Notes: generated by a model from the letters alone, not told the origin. A stretch of DNA of 64,000 nt from CAVQJU01 sp963754955 (GCA_963754955.1 CAVWHY010000009.1:186001-250000); one strand, 5' to 3'. Shown: positions 1-9,280, counted from the first letter of the stretch. A program made the numbers and translations.

Positions 1-1903
1 GCGTCGAGTACGACGTCACGGCAAGCACGCTCGCCTTGCCCAGCAGGCCCCAGCGGTTCTCGTCGGTCAGCGTGACTCTGCCGGAAATGGCTGCCGTACA
101 CGCCCGGGATGCCGTAGTGACGCGCGAGCTGCTCGTTGAGGAACGTGTCGTTCGCGGTCAGGAGATCGACGATGCTGCGGTCGGATCTTCAGCTGCGCCT
201 CGAGGAACAGCTCTGTCTCGCGAACGAAGCGCGGCCCGCAGGTTGTCGTCGAACCAGGGAAACTTCCGGTTGGTGTCCGGCGTCAGCAGCCAGACGTTGC
301 GCGTCTGCAGCCACTGGCCGAAGAAGTTGTCCACGAGCGCGCGCCGCGCCCGCGGGTCGGCGAGCATCCGCCGCGCCTGCTGATCGAGGACCGCCGGGTC
401 GCGGAGCTGCCCGCCAATCGCAAGGCCGAGCAGCTCGTCGTCCGGGATGCTGCTCCACAGGAAGAACGAGAGCCGCGACGCGAGCTCGATGCCGGACAGG
501 CGATACGCAGCGCTTCGAGCGCCGCCCGGGGGGTCGGCTTCGATGCGGAACAGGAAGTCCGGGCTGACCAGCAGCCGTTCGAGGGCCGCGCGGACGCCGG
601 TCTCGAAGCCGCCACCTGCCCGGCCGCTGGTGTAGAAGCCCATGAGCGTCTGGACATCGTCAGCGGTTGTGGGCCGGCGATACGCCCGCCGAGCCACCGT
701 GGCGAGAATCTTCGACGCGCACGGCGATTCTTCCGCGGCGCTCGCCGGGCGGCAGATGAAGATGCGGCGGCGGCTCGGCGAATCGACCGGCACGCGACCG
801 TTGTACGGTCCGTCGATCAGCAGCGACGTGATGGAGAGCGGCGCGCTGGGCACGTCGGACTCGCGGCTCCAGATCGGAATGCGAGCCGGACCGAGGCCCT
901 CGGGTCTCATGCCTTCGGACTTCAGCGCCGTGGCGACGACGGACCGCACGCCGGCCTTGAGCGGCACGCGCACGGTCAGCGCCTCGTCGGCGAACTGCAG
1001 CGGGTTCTTCGGGTCGGCGCGATCGGGATCCGCCGCGGCGAGCTCCGGGCCGCCGATCGTAAACCGGCCGACGCGGGCGCCGTCCACGCGAATCTCGATT
1101 TGGGTTGGCACATTCAACCCGCGGATGACGTCCGCATAGGTGCGGCCCAGCCGGACTCTGAAGATGTATTCGCCGTCGACGGGGAAATAGTGTCGGACCG
1201 CGATCCCGCCTTTCGAGCCGAGCGGAAAGTCCTCGCCCAGCCGATCGGTCTGCCACAGCCAGGTCTGCTCGTTCGCGTTGCCCTTGACGGCGGTGTAGCG
1301 CGCGACCGCGGGGCGGAGGGTCGGATCGCCGACAGCGAGGCGCGCGATCTTCGCCGCCGCGGTGAGATACCGATCGAGCAGCGCCGGCTCCATCGAGAGC
1401 GCGTCGGCGTTGGTGTCGAACCCGAACGCCTGCGCGTCCGGCGGAAGCATGGAGGGAGCGTCGATCTCGAAGCCGAACAGGTCGCGAACGGCGTTTCCGT
1501 ATTCGGTCCGGTTGAGGCGGTGCAGCGCGGCCGGCCGCCCGGGATCGGGGTGCGCCGCTGCGGCCTTGTCCAACTCCGTCTCGAGCCACGCCGCAGCTGC
1601 GTCGTACGTGGCGGCGTCGGGCCGCTGCCTGCCCGGCGGCGGCATGGCGCGGCTGCGAAGCTTCACGACGACTTTTTCCCACGTCTCCGCCGCGGCCGCG
1701 ACCTGGCCGGCGTCGGCGGAGACGGTATCGAGGGTGAGATTGCCGGTCTTGAGCCGCTCGTTGTGGCACGACACGCAGTACGTCGCCACGAGATCGCGCG
1801 CGGGCGCGGGAGGCGTCTGACCCGCGGAGGCAATCGTCTGCATGACGCCCAGCCAGGCGCAGGCGCACGCCGTCAGCGTGCGGCGTGTGAGGCTCACCGG
1901 CAC
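1..1903 (-). CDS. DUF1592/DUF1588-family secreted cytochrome-type protein, 3' end beyond window
   Basis: Large secreted protein of the planctomycete/acidobacterial DUF1587-DUF1592-DUF1595-DUF1588 architecture; the biochemical role of the family is unknown, but c-type heme motifs suggest a periplasmic redox function. The start carries a signal peptide, followed by the heme motif CVSCHN (about residue 43), a DUF1587-like stretch HRLNRTEYGNAVRDLFG (about 130), a DUF1595-like stretch ARRAYRRPTTADD and a DUF1592-like stretch GIELASRLSFFLWSSIPDDE. The frame breaks near 225, 165 and 85; restoring it gives the expected continuation (NDTFLNEQLARHYGIPG). The second heme region lies beyond the left edge. 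The start overlaps the stop of the ankyrin gene by 10 bases, so the two are translationally coupled. Confidence 0.88.
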
Positions 1904-3471
1904 TTGTTCTGCGCCTGGCAGGGCTTGCCCAGTTTGGGATCGGCGCCGTTCCTGAGGAGCAGATCCGCGCCTTCCTTGTTATAGAGGACGCCGCCGAGGC
2001 GATCGCCGTATCCGGACGCGGCGAGCCACGGCGTGACGCTGGCCTTGCTGACGACGTTCACGTCGGCGCCGTTCGCGATGAGGAGCGCCAGCAGCGTGTT
2101 CCACCCGCGGTACGCTGCACCGAACAGCGCGTTCTCGCCGTTGGTCGTGGCACCGCGCGCGTCCCCGCCGAGCTCGAGCAGCAACCTGACCGCCTCGAGC
2201 GCCTGCGCTTCGGTGATTGAACTCTCGCCGATGCCGCGATTGAGACCCGATGCCGCCATCACGGGCGTCGTGTGCGTGTCGGTGACGATCGTCGGATCGG
2301 CGCCGGCTGCGAGCAGGACACGCATCATCTCCACGTCGGCGGCCGCGCTCGCGATCAGGAACGGCGTTGCGCCGGGGGCGTCCTCGTAGCCGGCGACGAA
2401 GCCGGGCGGGCGCCGCGTCATGCGCCCGTTCGGGTTCGCGCCGTGAGCGAGGAGCGCCTTGACGATCTGCAGCTTCGCCTGCCGCGCCGGGATCCCGCTC
2501 ATCGGATCCGTGAACCCGTACACCGGGTTGGACGGCCCGCTCTCCCACGTTCCCGCCGCCCAGTGCAGGGGCGTGAAGCCGGCGTCGCCGGCGTTCGGAT
2601 CAGCGCCGTGATCGAGCATGAACAGCGCGAGCGGCACGTGTCCGCGCACCGTGGCGACGAGCAGCGGCGTACTGCCGGCCGATAACGTCGCCTGATAGGC
2701 CGGTCCTCTCTGACCGCCGCCCGCAGCCGCGGCGCCTGATGCGGTCCGGCCGATCCGGCGGCCTTCCGCCGGTGCGGGCTCGGCGGGCTCCGGCTGCGAC
2801 CGGACATTGATGTTCACGCCGGCGGCGAGCAGCGCCCGCGTGCTCTCCAGATCGCCCTCGCGCGCCGCGAAGTGAAGCGCGGTGAAGCCCTTTCGCGTGT
2901 GGGCCTGCGCGTCCGCACCCAGTTCGACGAGCGCGCGTACAACCTCCGGGTGGCGCTCGCCTGCCGCCCACATGAGCGCGGTCTGGTTCTGCGACGGCTC
3001 TTTCGCGTTGACGTCGGCGGCGCGTGCCGCCAGCAGCCGCACGGCGCTCTCGCTGCCGCTCGCGGCACACGTCATGATCGGCGTTTCGCCGGTCGCGATG
3101 GCCGTGTTGGGATTGGCGCCGGCCTGGAGCAGCAGGCCGACGAGTTCGGCGCCGGCGTTGGTGCAGGCTTCAGACAGCGGCGTCGCCCGAAAATCGTTCG
3201 CGAGGTTGGCATCGGCACCGGCCCGGATCAGCAACTCGGCCACCGTGCGGTCGTTCCAGTGCGCGGCCCACAGCAGCGCCGTCGAGCCGTCGTCCGCCCG
3301 AATGTTCGCGTTGAGGCGCTGCTTCAGGAGCGCGCGAACCTGCGGTGCGTCCTGGTTCCTGGCAGCGGCGACGAGGGCGGGGTCGCCGCCGGCGGCCGAA
3401 GCCCCGGCGGTCATCAGCAGCGCGATCAGCAACGTGGCCGCAGGGGCGCCCGGTGTGTGTGCGTCGCGCAT
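1894..3471 (-). CDS. Secreted ankyrin-repeat protein
   Basis: 525-residue protein with an N-terminal signal peptide (hydrophobic segment at about residues 13-26, ending ASAAGG) followed by ankyrin repeats over nearly the full length, with recurring units such as GSTALLWAAHWND, GETPIMTCAASG, KGFTALHFAARE and FTPLHWAAG. Ankyrin repeats mediate protein contacts; the partner is unknown. A Gly/Ala/Arg-rich insertion (around residue 240) interrupts the repeats. It is the first gene of a minus-strand pair with the DUF1592 protein, and the same protein classes recur together at 57.2-62.6 kb, which argues for a functional link. The frame is intact. Confidence 0.88.
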   Translation of the reverse strand: MRDAHTPGAPAATLLIALLMTAGASAAGGDPALVAAARNQDAPQVRALLKQRLNANIRADDGSTALLWAAHWNDRTVAELLIRAGADANLANDFRATPLSEACTNAGAELVGLLLQAGANPNTAIATGETPIMTCAASGSESAVRLLAARAADVNAKEPSQNQTALMWAAGERHPEVVRALVELGADAQAHTRKGFTALHFAAREGDLESTRALLAAGVNINVRSQPEPAEPAPAEGRRIGRTASGAAAAGGGQRGPAYQATLSAGSTPLLVATVRGHVPLALFMLDHGADPNAGDAGFTPLHWAAGTWESGPSNPVYGFTDPMSGIPARQAKLQIVKALLAHGANPNGRMTRRPPGFVAGYEDAPGATPFLIASAAADVEMMRVLLAAGADPTIVTDTHTTPVMAASGLNRGIGESSITEAQALEAVRLLLELGGDARGATTNGENALFGAAYRGWNTLLALLIANGADVNVVSKASVTPWLAASGYGDRLGGVLYNKEGADLLLRNGADPKLGKPCQAQNKCR

Positions 3472-3574
3472 GCCGTTGCCCTTCCGGCGATCTCAGGCTT
3501 CGCCAGACCACCTTATAGCATGGCCATCCCACCGATGTGAGGCGAATATCCATGAGATGAGCGGCCGCATCCTG

Positions 3575-3580
3575 TAGCAT
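3575..3580 (+). promoter_or_regulatory. Extended -10 element (TGTAGCAT) before the AhpD-like gene
   Basis: TAGCAT preceded by TG lies 29 bases upstream of the start codon, with a clear AGGGAG ribosome-binding site between them. No convincing -35 is visible. A very similar TGTAGGAT sits before the VOC gene (11556-11563) and the terminal serine hydrolase (63700-63707). Confidence 0.4.
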
Positions 3581-3608
3581 GCATGCTTTGTCACAGGGAG
3601 CCACAGAC

Positions 3609-4271
3609 ATGACCAAGCGATACCTGCGGTCGGGCACGGCGTTGTTGCTTCTGGCTTCAGGAGGCCTGCTGGCCTCGGCCCAATCGACGCCCGGGCTGCC
3701 CGCCGATCTCGATCCCGATTCCCGGGCGCGCCTCCCCTACCTGCAGCGGGGAAACTTAGACGAGCGTGGCCAGAAAATCTACGACACCCTGCCGGGCCGT
3801 AGTCCCGAGGGCGTGCTGCGCGGGCCGCTCGCGTTCGCGGCGTATAACCCGGCCGTCGCTCACGCGCTGCACGAACTGCACGACGCGGCGGTCATGGAGG
3901 GCACGCTCAACGCCCACGTGCGCGAGCTGGCCATCCTCGTCGCCTGCCGTGAAACCAACTACAGCCTCGAATGGAATGCCCACTCGGCACTGGGTGCGCG
4001 CGCGGGCCTCGATTCGAAACTGATCGATCTCGTGCGCAACAATGGCACGCTCGCCGGCGTCGACGAGAAAGACGCGCTGGTCATCCGCTTCGGGCGTCAG
4101 ATGCTCCGCGACAAGAAAGTGGACTCCGCGACGTTCGTAAAGGCCGTCGAGCTGTTCGGCCGCCGCGGCACGATGGACATGGTGGCCGTGATGAACACGT
4201 ACGCCGTGAGCGGGTTCTTCGCGATTGCCGTGGACGAACACATGCCGGCGGGACAGTCGGATCTGAAGTAG
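3609..4271 (+). CDS. Carboxymuconolactone decarboxylase/AhpD-like protein, secreted
   Basis: 220-residue protein with a signal peptide (hydrophobic residues 8-22, cleavage near ASAQS) and a CMD/AhpD-like all-helical domain. The region ELAILVACRETNYSLEWNAHSALG corresponds to the CxxC helix region of the family, but here only one cysteine is present (CRET instead of CxxC), so AhpD-like disulfide peroxidase chemistry is doubtful. The ATG at 3609 is chosen because AGGGAGC lies 7-13 bases upstream; an in-frame upstream ATG (3579) would precede the likely transcription start. A PQQ-type dehydrogenase follows on the same strand after a palindromic repeat. Confidence 0.82.
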   Translation: MTKRYLRSGTALLLLASGGLLASAQSTPGLPADLDPDSRARLPYLQRGNLDERGQKIYDTLPGRSPEGVLRGPLAFAAYNPAVAHALHELHDAAVMEGTLNAHVRELAILVACRETNYSLEWNAHSALGARAGLDSKLIDLVRNNGTLAGVDEKDALVIRFGRQMLRDKKVDSATFVKAVELFGRRGTMDMVAVMNTYAVSGFFAIAVDEHMPAGQSDLK

Positions 4272-4280
4272 TGCAATTAC

Positions 4281-4332
4281 GTAGCGGCCGGCTTCAGCCG
4301 GCCGGACACGTCCGCCTGAAGGCGGACGCTAC
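4281..4332. repeat. Dispersed palindromic repeat, family A (copy 1)
   Basis: 52-base element built as an outer inverted pair GTAGCG/CGCTAC enclosing two hairpins: one with a 9-bp GC stem around 4285-4304, the other CGTCCGCCT/AGGCGGACG around 4309-4328. A second copy at 58792-58842 shares the architecture and an identical right half of about 23 bases. Both copies lie between genes of the same transcription direction. Confidence 0.8.
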
Positions 4333-4351
4333 GCGGAACGAAGGAGCGCCC

Positions 4352-5566
4352 ATGTTGAAACCGGTCCGCCTGGTCTGCGCCGCATCCATCGTCATCGTCT
4401 TCGGCGCGAGCGGAATGGCGCAGCAAACCGTTCCGTTCAGAAACAACACGCCGATCGCGCCGCAAGGCATCAGCATCCCGCCGCTGCCGGACAAGCCCGT
4501 CGTGTACCACACGGCCGAAGGGCAGGACATCCGCGTGGTCGTCGTCGCGAAGGGACTGTCCCACCCATGGAGCCTCGCGTTCCTCCCGGACGGCGGGCTG
4601 CTGGTCACCGAACGCGGCGGCAAGCTGCGAATCATCCGAAACGGCGTGCTCGATCCCACGCCGGTCAGCGGCGTTCCCACCGTCCGGGCGGCCGGATTGA
4701 ACGGGTTGATGGACGTCGTGCTCCATCCCCGCTTCGCCGAGAACAAGTTCGTGTATCTCTCGTACACCAAGCCGCTCACGGAAACCCAGAGCACGCTGGC
4801 GCTGGCTCGCGCGCGCTGGAACGGCACCGAGCTGACCGAGCTCACTGAGCTGTTCGTCGCCGGGCCGGGGACTGGCGGCGCGTCGCGTCTCGCGTTCGGC
4901 CTCGACGGCTCGCTTTACATGACGACCGGCGGCGGTGGCGGCACCGGCGCGCAGGACCCGAACAGCCATGCCGGCAAGGTGCTGCGCCTTCGGGACGATG
5001 GTGGCGTACCCGCCGACAATCCGTTCGTCGGGCGCGCCGGCTACAAGCCGGAGGTCTTCACCCTCGGCCATCGCAATTCGATCGGGCTGGCCGTCCACCC
5101 CGCGACGGGCGCCGTGTGGCAGAACGAGAACGGCCCGAATGGCGGCGATGAAATCAACGTGCTTCGCCCAGGCGGGAACTACGGCTGGCCGATCGTGAGC
5201 TACGGCCGCACCTATCCCGGGCCGCGGCAGTCGGAGCAGCCGTGGAAAGAAGGCTTCGAGCAGCCGGTCGTGTTCTGGGTGCCGTCGATTGCGATTTCCG
5301 GCATGGCGTTCTACACGGGCAACCGCCTGCCGAAATGGAAGGGCGACGTGTTTGTCGGCGGACTGCGCACGGGCGAGATTCCCGGGACGGGACACCTCGA
5401 ACGCATCCTGTTCAACGAGAAGATGGAAGAACTGCGGCGCGAATCGCTGCTGACCGATCTGCGCCAGCGGATCCGCGACGTCCGCCAGGGCCCCGACGAG
5501 CTTCTGTATCTCCTCACCGACGCGGACGACGGCGCCGTGCTGCGGATCGAGCCGGCGAATCCGTAG
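4352..5566 (+). CDS. PQQ-dependent sugar dehydrogenase (GSDH/aldose dehydrogenase family)
   Basis: 404-residue periplasmic six-bladed beta-propeller of the glucose/sorbosone dehydrogenase family, which oxidises aldose sugars using PQQ. Signal peptide at residues 1-23 (ending GMAQQ). Family motifs: LSHPWSLAFLPDGGLLVTERGGKL, GLMDVVLHPRF, TLGHRNSIGLAVHP (conserved catalytic-region His), ENGPNGGDEINVL and the C-terminal LRQRIRDVRQGPDELLYLLTD. Length is normal for the family. The start is preceded by AAGGAGCG. PQQ and calcium binding are inferred from the family. The LuxR-type gene begins 10 bases downstream. Confidence 0.92.
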   Translation: MLKPVRLVCAASIVIVFGASGMAQQTVPFRNNTPIAPQGISIPPLPDKPVVYHTAEGQDIRVVVVAKGLSHPWSLAFLPDGGLLVTERGGKLRIIRNGVLDPTPVSGVPTVRAAGLNGLMDVVLHPRFAENKFVYLSYTKPLTETQSTLALARARWNGTELTELTELFVAGPGTGGASRLAFGLDGSLYMTTGGGGGTGAQDPNSHAGKVLRLRDDGGVPADNPFVGRAGYKPEVFTLGHRNSIGLAVHPATGAVWQNENGPNGGDEINVLRPGGNYGWPIVSYGRTYPGPRQSEQPWKEGFEQPVVFWVPSIAISGMAFYTGNRLPKWKGDVFVGGLRTGEIPGTGHLERILFNEKMEELRRESLLTDLRQRIRDVRQGPDELLYLLTDADDGAVLRIEPANP

Positions 5567-5575
5567 GGCGGGGCT

Positions 5576-7252
5576 GTGTCTCTTCCTGCTGCGTGCCTGG
5601 CCGGCAGCGACGCGCTCGCGCGCGGCGCGTGGACCGAGGCGCGCGACGCGTTCGACGCGGCGCTGCGCGAGGCGGAAATCCCGGAAGCGCTCGAAGGCCT
5701 CGGTCTCGCCGGCTGGTGGCTGGATCTCGCCGACGTGGTGTTCGATTCGCGCGAGCGGGCGTACCGGCTGTACCTGTCGCGCGACGATCGCAGGGGTGCC
5801 GCCCGCGTCGCCGTGTGGCTGGCCTGGGACTACTGGGCCTTTCGAGGCGAACAGGTCGTCGCCAACGGCTGGTTTCAGCGCGCGCGCCGCCTGCTCGAAG
5901 GCCAGCCGGCCTCGTGGGAGCATGCCTGGCTCGACGTGCGTGAAGGATCGTTCTGCCTGCTCGAGGAGGGCAACCTCGAACGGGCGCACGTCCTGGCGGG
6001 AGACGGCATCCGCGCGGCACGGGCCGTCGGCAACCTCGACCTCGAGATGCTGGGCCGTGCCGTTCAGGGCCTCGCGCTCGTGGCCTCGGGCGCCGTCGCC
6101 GAAGGCATGCGCGGGCTCGACGAGGTCAACACCGCGGTGGTCGCCGGAGAGCTGACGGACCTGGTTTCGATCGCGATGTCGTGCTGCTACATGCTCGCCG
6201 CCTGCGAGCGCGTCCGCGATTACGACCGCGCGGTCCAGTGGTGCACGCGGCTCAAAGCCTTTTGCGCGAAGTGGGGGCTGCGCCCGTTGTTTGCCGTCTG
6301 CCGCACGCAGTACGCATCGATTTGCCTGTGGCGCGGCGGGTGGGACGAAGCCGAACACGAGCTGAACGCGGCGAGCCAGGAGCTCGCGGCGAGCCGGCCG
6401 GCGATGACGGGCGAGGCGCTCGTGCGGCTGGCGGAGCTCCGCCGCCGGCAGGGACGCCTGGTCGACGCCGCGGCGCTCCTGGATCAGGCGGGGCCGCACG
6501 GCCTGGCGCTGCTCGGGCGCGCCGAGATCGCGTTCGATCGCGGCGACTACCGCGCGGCCGAGGAGCTCGCGTCGCGATACCTGCGGCACGTGCCGACGCA
6601 GAACCGGACCGATCGGGCGTCGGGACTGGATCTGCTCGTGCGCGCACTGAGCGGGCTCGCCGAATGGGACCGCGCGAAGACCGCGCTTGCGGAGCTGTCG
6701 GACATCGCGACGCTTGTGGCCACCATCCCGCTGCGTGGGGCCGCGAGTTTCGCCGAAGGGTACGTCGCGCTCGCGGAAGGCCGGTTCGACGCGGCGCGCA
6801 AGCATCTCGAAGACGCGGTCGATCTGTTCGTGCAGAGCGGTGCGCCGTTCGAGGTCGCACGGGCGAGGATCGAACTGACACGGGCCCTGGCCGCACTCGA
6901 TCGCGTGGACGCAGCCAGGGAAGAGATCCGGCGCGCGATCGACCTGCTGTCGGAGCTCCAGGCCGAACACGAAATGGCGCGTGCCCGTGGCATCCTCGAC
7001 TCGCTGCCGTCCCGGCAGCCCGGAGGCGAGCCGCCTGCGCCCAGGACGGATCGAAGAGGCGGGCTGACCAGGCGGGAGCTCGAAGTCCTGCGCCTCGTGG
7101 CCGGCGGCCTGAGCAATCAGACCATCGCCGAACAACTGTTCGTGAGCGACCACACGGTCCATCGGCACCTGGCGAACATCCTGAGCAAGCTGAGCGTCTC
7201 CACGCGCGCGGCCGCCGTCGCTCAGGCTGCGAGACGGGGACTGCTCTCTTAG
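5576..7252 (+). CDS. TPR-repeat transcriptional regulator with C-terminal LuxR-type HTH
   Basis: 558-residue cytoplasmic regulator. The first ~480 residues are helical TPR-like repeats (for example ALEGLGLAGWWLDLADVVFDSRERAYRLY, ASFAEGYVALAEGRFDAARKHLEDA), as in the C-terminal half of MalT/LAL regulators but with no N-terminal ATPase. The last ~65 residues form a GerE/LuxR helix-turn-helix (LTRRELEVLRLVAGGLSNQTIAEQLFVSDHTVHRHLANILSKL). The start is a GTG at 5576, 10 bases after the sugar dehydrogenase, suggesting co-transcription. The TPR part probably senses a partner protein or ligand; the target genes are unknown. Confidence 0.88.
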   Translation: MSLPAACLAGSDALARGAWTEARDAFDAALREAEIPEALEGLGLAGWWLDLADVVFDSRERAYRLYLSRDDRRGAARVAVWLAWDYWAFRGEQVVANGWFQRARRLLEGQPASWEHAWLDVREGSFCLLEEGNLERAHVLAGDGIRAARAVGNLDLEMLGRAVQGLALVASGAVAEGMRGLDEVNTAVVAGELTDLVSIAMSCCYMLAACERVRDYDRAVQWCTRLKAFCAKWGLRPLFAVCRTQYASICLWRGGWDEAEHELNAASQELAASRPAMTGEALVRLAELRRRQGRLVDAAALLDQAGPHGLALLGRAEIAFDRGDYRAAEELASRYLRHVPTQNRTDRASGLDLLVRALSGLAEWDRAKTALAELSDIATLVATIPLRGAASFAEGYVALAEGRFDAARKHLEDAVDLFVQSGAPFEVARARIELTRALAALDRVDAAREEIRRAIDLLSELQAEHEMARARGILDSLPSRQPGGEPPAPRTDRRGGLTRRELEVLRLVAGGLSNQTIAEQLFVSDHTVHRHLANILSKLSVSTRAAAVAQAARRGLLS

Positions 7253-7326
7253 AAGGGCAGAGGGCAGAGGGCAAAAGGCAAAGGGAAGGGGGGCAAAGCG
7301 AAGGGGGGCAAAGGGTAGAGGGTGAC
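7253..7326. repeat. Low-complexity purine-rich repeat, left arm flanking the four-helix-bundle gene
   Basis: Degenerate tandem GGGCAGAG / GGCAAAG units fill the 3' flank of the LuxR gene. The complement of the same unit recurs at 7810-7864 in opposite orientation, so the two arms form an imperfect inverted repeat bracketing 7428-7805. Confidence 0.75.
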
Positions 7327-7427
7327 GGGGCAATGGATTGAAGTTTTTTCCACCGTCGGAGTAAACGCGCTCTTTTCTCACCGGAAGTGAATCTGGACTC
7401 CGGCGCGCGCTTTGCTCAAGCGGCGGC

Positions 7428-7805
7428 ATGTCTGAATCCGTGATTTGCACCCGCTCATTCGAGTTTGGATGCCGGCTCCTCAAGGTTTGCACACAGGTTT
7501 GGGAAAGGGGACCCGCCGGCAGTTATGTGGCCCGGCAACTGATGCGGTCTGGGACGTCGATTGGCGCGAACGCTGAAGAAGCGCAGGAGGCTCAGACCAA
7601 ACCAGACTTCATCGCCCGGCTGAGTGTGTCCAGGAAAGAGGCCCGCGAAACGCAGTACTGGCTCCGGATGTCTGTTCAGGCGGGAATTGCCACGACGGAC
7701 GAACTTGGATGGGCGATCAAAGAGATCGGCGAGATACGAGCCATGCTGATCGCCGCCATCCGAACCGCCCGAGCCTCGTCATCACGCGGCGAGCACCCGA
7801 AGTAG
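7428..7805 (+). CDS. Four-helix-bundle protein (23S rRNA intervening-sequence/S23 family)
   Basis: 125-residue protein of the four-helix-bundle family first described from 23S rRNA intervening sequences and structurally related to the Avd accessory protein of diversity-generating retroelements. Characteristic segments are SYVARQLMRSGTSIGANAEEAQEA and FIARLSVSRKEARETQYWLRM. The biochemical role of stand-alone copies is unresolved. The gene is bracketed by inverted GGGCAGAGG-type repeats, has no obvious strong ribosome-binding site, and shares no operon with its neighbours, consistent with a self-contained inserted unit. Confidence 0.88.
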   Translation: MSESVICTRSFEFGCRLLKVCTQVWERGPAGSYVARQLMRSGTSIGANAEEAQEAQTKPDFIARLSVSRKEARETQYWLRMSVQAGIATTDELGWAIKEIGEIRAMLIAAIRTARASSSRGEHPK

Positions 7806-7809
7806 CCTC

Positions 7810-7864
7810 TTTACCGCCCTTTGCCCTCTGCCCTTGCCCTCTGCCCTCTGCCCTCTGCCCTTCC
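7810..7864. repeat. Low-complexity pyrimidine-rich repeat, right arm flanking the four-helix-bundle gene
   Basis: Tandem CCCTCTG / CCCTTTG units; on the minus strand they read GGGCAGAGGGCAGAGG..., matching the left arm at 7253-7326. Confidence 0.75.
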
Positions 7865-7878
7865 TGAGTGGCCCGTGC

Positions 7879-7911
7879 GGGCCATTTTCGGCCCACGAGG
7901 CAAAATGGCCC
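7879..7911. repeat. Inverted repeat GGGCCATTTT / AAAATGGCCC upstream of the cupin gene
   Basis: Perfect 10-bp arms separated by 13 bases, additionally flanked by a direct repeat TGGCCCGTGCGGG at about 7869 and 7906. It lies 83 bases before the cupin start. It could be a hairpin, an operator, or the scar of the adjacent repeat unit; a TACAGT that could serve as -10 follows at about 7944. Confidence 0.6.
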
Positions 7912-7994
7912 GTGCGGGGGACGCGCCGGGCGGGTCTGCCTCGCTACAGTTCGGCCTCGGGCAGCCATTCAGGCGAGCCCGCAAGGAGGCGAAC

Positions 7995-8486
7995 ATGAAG
8001 ACGATCGCATCGACGATGACGGCAGCCGCCATACTCTGGGGCGTGTCGGCCGCGGCGCCGCAGGCGCAGGCGCACAAACACGTCATCCAGACGCCGCAGG
8101 AAGCGCAGTGGGGCCCTGCGCCGCCCATGCTTCCCCCGGGCGCGCAGATCGCGGTGCTGGCCGGGAACCCCGCGCAGGCGGTGCCCTACGCCGTCCGCCT
8201 GAAATTTCCGGCGCACTACGCGATCCCCGCGCACTCGCATCCAACGGACGAACACGTCGTGGTCGTCTCGGGGGCGCTTACCTTCGGTATGGGCGACTCG
8301 CTGAAGAAAAGCGCGGATAACAAGACGCTCGCCACGGGCGGATTCGCGCTGATGCCCGCAAACATGAATCACTTCGCGTACACCGCGCAGGAGACGACGA
8401 TCGTGCTCTACGGTCAGGGGCCCGTGGAATTCAAGTACGTCAACCCGGCCGACGATCCGCGTTCGGCGAAGAAGCCCGCAGAGTAG
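7995..8486 (+). CDS. Secreted cupin-domain protein
   Basis: 163-residue protein with a signal peptide (cleavage near AQAHKH) and one cupin beta-barrel. The first cupin metal motif is visible as HYAIPAHSHPTDEHVVVVSGALTFGMG (His, His, Glu ligands), and the second motif region is GGFALMPANMNHFAYT with one His. A metal-binding role is inferred; the substrate is unknown. AAGGAGG lies 5-11 bases before the ATG. The PIG-L gene starts immediately after the stop codon, so the two are probably cotranscribed. Confidence 0.87.
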   Translation: MKTIASTMTAAAILWGVSAAAPQAQAHKHVIQTPQEAQWGPAPPMLPPGAQIAVLAGNPAQAVPYAVRLKFPAHYAIPAHSHPTDEHVVVVSGALTFGMGDSLKKSADNKTLATGGFALMPANMNHFAYTAQETTIVLYGQGPVEFKYVNPADDPRSAKKPAE

Positions 8487-8487
8487 C

Positions 8488-9280
8488 ATGCCACCCCTCC
8501 GACTGCTGGCCGTGCTCGCGCATCCCGACGACGAATCGCTGGGGTTTGGCGGAACCCTGGCGAGGTACGCGTCGCAGGGCGTGGACACGTTTCTCGTCAC
8601 CGCCACTCGCGGCGAGCGCGGCCGCTACCGGGGTTGCAAGCCCGGAGAGCCGGAGCATCCCGGACCCGCGGAACTCGGTCGGATCCGGGAGCGGGAGCTC
8701 CGCGCGGCGGCCGCGGCGCTGGGTATTCGCGAGGTGTCGCTGCTCGACTATCACGACGGCGATCTCGACCGCGCCAACCCGCGCGAGGCCGTCGAGCGCA
8801 TCGCCGCGCACGTCAGGCGAATCCGCCCACACGTCGTGCGTGACGTTCGGAGCGGAAGGCGCGTACGGCCACCCCGACCACATCGCGATCTGCCAGTTCA
8901 CCACGGCGGCCGTCGTCGCGGCCGCGGACTCGCATGCGGTGTCGAAGCTGTACTACCTCGAGTGGCCGGAGTCGACGTGGGCCGCCTACCAGGAGGCCTT
9001 CAAGGCGCTGAGCTCGACGGTCGACGGGGTCGTCCGACAGGCCACGCCGTGGCCGGAGTGGGCGATCACCACCGTGATCGATACGCGCAGCTGCTGGCCG
9101 GTTGTCTGGAAGGCCGTCTCGTGCCACGAGTCGCAGATCGCCGCGTACGAGCGCCTGAAACACCTCGAGCCCCGGCACCACGAAGCGTTATGGGGCCGGC
9201 AATCGTTCTATCGTGTGTTCAGCACGGTGAACGGCGGACGGGAACGGGAGTCAGACTTGTTCGAGGGGATCACGCTGTGA
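8488..9280 (+). CDS. PIG-L/LmbE-family deacetylase (single frameshift)
   Basis: Zinc-dependent N-acetyl hydrolase of the PIG-L/LmbE family (de-N-acetylation of amino sugars or conjugates). The zinc motif AHPDDE is near residue 11, and the second His element GHPDHIAICQ appears after the frame correction. One extra base near 8842 splits the gene: the first part ends at HVRRIRPHVV and the second resumes with VTFGAEGAYGHPDH. Corrected length is about 263 residues, normal for the family. The stop overlaps the GTG start of the downstream decarboxylase (GTGA), indicating coupling. Confidence 0.85.

Noticed and set aside
3609..4271. Assignment as a true AhpD peroxidase
   Set aside because: The CxxC redox pair of AhpD is not present; only one Cys is seen in the corresponding helix.
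4277..7492. 1071-codon open frame on the minus strand
   Set aside because: It lies antisense to the sugar dehydrogenase and LuxR genes, both clear protein families. Its translation is low-complexity and rich in Arg, Ala and Pro, as expected for GC-rich antisense frames.
7253..7864. CRISPR-like array from the short repeated units
   Set aside because: Units are degenerate, directly abutting and without spacers; there are no cas genes.
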